Assembly: GCF_013388295.1 (NCBI RefSeq)
Contig: NZ_CP058235.1
Span: forward strand, 310,001 to 374,000
From: Bartonella alsatica
GTDB taxonomy: Bacteria > Pseudomonadota > Alphaproteobacteria > Rhizobiales > Rhizobiaceae
Direction of reading: 5' to 3'
DNA length: 64,000 nucleotides
Of this stretch, positions 63,615-64,000 are shown piece by piece (the first letter of the stretch is position 1; every line of letters starts with the position of its first letter). Under the pieces are notes generated by a model. It saw nothing but the letters and a program-made list of their open reading frames with translations, had not been told where the DNA came from and searched no databases. The position numbers and the translations under genes are program-made.

Positions 63615-63824
63615 ATGTCTACAGGAACAGTCAAGTGGTTTAATACAACAAAAGGTTTTGGATTCATTCAGCCTAGTGATGGAAGTGCGGATGTATTTGT
63701 ACACATATCCGCTGTTGAGCGCTCTGGTTTAAATAATCTTAATGAAGGACAAAAGGTTTCTTATGACGTTCTTCAAGATCGTCGTTCCGGAAAATTTGCC
63801 GCTGGAAATCTTGCAGCACTTTAA
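63615..63824 (+). CDS. Cold-shock protein (CspA family)
   Basis: A 69-residue single cold-shock domain that binds single-stranded RNA and DNA, often acting as an RNA chaperone. Both RNP motifs are intact: KGFGFI (RNP1) and VFVHIS (RNP2), within MSTGTVKWFNTTKGFGF at the start. It has a perfect ribosome site AAGGAG eight bases before the ATG and a strong terminator after the stop, so it is a single-gene unit. Which of the several Csp paralogues it is, and whether it is cold-induced, cannot be told. Confidence 0.95.
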   Translation: MSTGTVKWFNTTKGFGFIQPSDGSADVFVHISAVERSGLNNLNEGQKVSYDVLQDRRSGKFAAGNLAAL

Positions 63825-63858
63825 TTTTTAAAATTCTGCTACATTTAATAAAAAATCT

Positions 63859-63883
63859 TCGCCTTCACAGGCGAGTTTTTTTT
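63859..63883 (+). terminator. Intrinsic terminator of the cold-shock gene
   Basis: TCGCCT (63859-63864) and AGGCGA (63869-63874) pair perfectly around a 4-base loop and are followed by G and eight T. It starts 35 bases after the stop and is the clearest intrinsic terminator in the window. Confidence 0.88.
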
Positions 63884-64000
63884 ATTCTTTGTAAAAGTAT
63901 AATCGATCTTTATAAAAACACTGACCTTCTAATATTCAATGAGTTAAGATGCCTTCTGCTTTTCTCCTTAAATCTTCCATAATCACTACAGACTGTCTCT

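Overview
The window is an AT-rich alphaproteobacterial chromosome segment, most likely from the genus Bartonella (order Hyphomicrobiales). The main reasons are a complete division and cell-wall (dcw) cluster whose FtsZ has a long C-terminal linker, a homologue of the Brucella/Bartonella BP26 periplasmic antigen (SIMPL family), the alphaproteobacterial order recN-bamD-lpxC-ftsZ, and many long, very AT-rich intergenic stretches between well-kept housekeeping genes. The species cannot be fixed from the window alone. No CRISPR array, insertion sequence or complete prophage was seen.

Layout. 1-6.0 kb: the 3' part of a UvrD/PcrA helicase gene, a hexapeptide acetyltransferase whose 5' end looks frameshifted, and a forward run of a SCO1/SenC copper chaperone, prmA and an M24 aminopeptidase P. 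6.9-31.5 kb: one long reverse-strand cluster. Read in transcription order it is rsmH-ftsL-ftsI-murE-murF-mraY-murD-ftsW-murG-murC-murB, a 240-base gap, then ddl-ftsQ-ftsA-ftsZ, lpxC, bamD, recN and ligA. It holds most of the muropeptide precursor pathway, core divisome parts, lipid A commitment (LpxC), outer-membrane assembly (BamD) and two DNA-maintenance genes. Many neighbours overlap by 4-34 bases, which points to translational coupling. No mraZ is present upstream of rsmH; RNase P RNA (rnpB) and a small lytic transglycosylase lie there instead.

32.8-36.1 kb is gene-poor. It holds one small membrane-anchored or secreted unknown protein and a GC-rich patch with a 9-bp hairpin and an 11-G homopolymer. 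36.1-40.4 kb carries ettA, an unknown ORF, nicotinamidase (pncA) and a DUF475/TerC-type membrane protein. 40.7-42.5 kb looks accessory: an XRE-type regulator and a DUF1508 protein next to a CAT-anticodon tRNA.

42.6-51.5 kb: a BP26-like SIMPL protein, a YcgN-family protein, rpoD and dnaG (reverse strand, with a terminator-like hairpin and a competing upstream arm between them), an MscS-type channel and a Na/phosphate cotransporter. 52.2-64 kb: a YeaQ/GlsB small membrane protein, chorismate lyase (ubiC), carA, a reverse-strand MFS exporter, a DUF1460 lipoprotein, carB and a cold-shock protein with a clear terminator. carA and carB are separated by about 3.5 kb holding the exporter and the lipoprotein.

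No clearly new multi-gene system was found. The best leads are regulatory or evolutionary: the dnaG-rpoD leader structure, the poly-G patch, the palindrome in the cold-shock promoter, the stop-free but methionine-less stretch before carA, and the frameshifted acetyltransferase.
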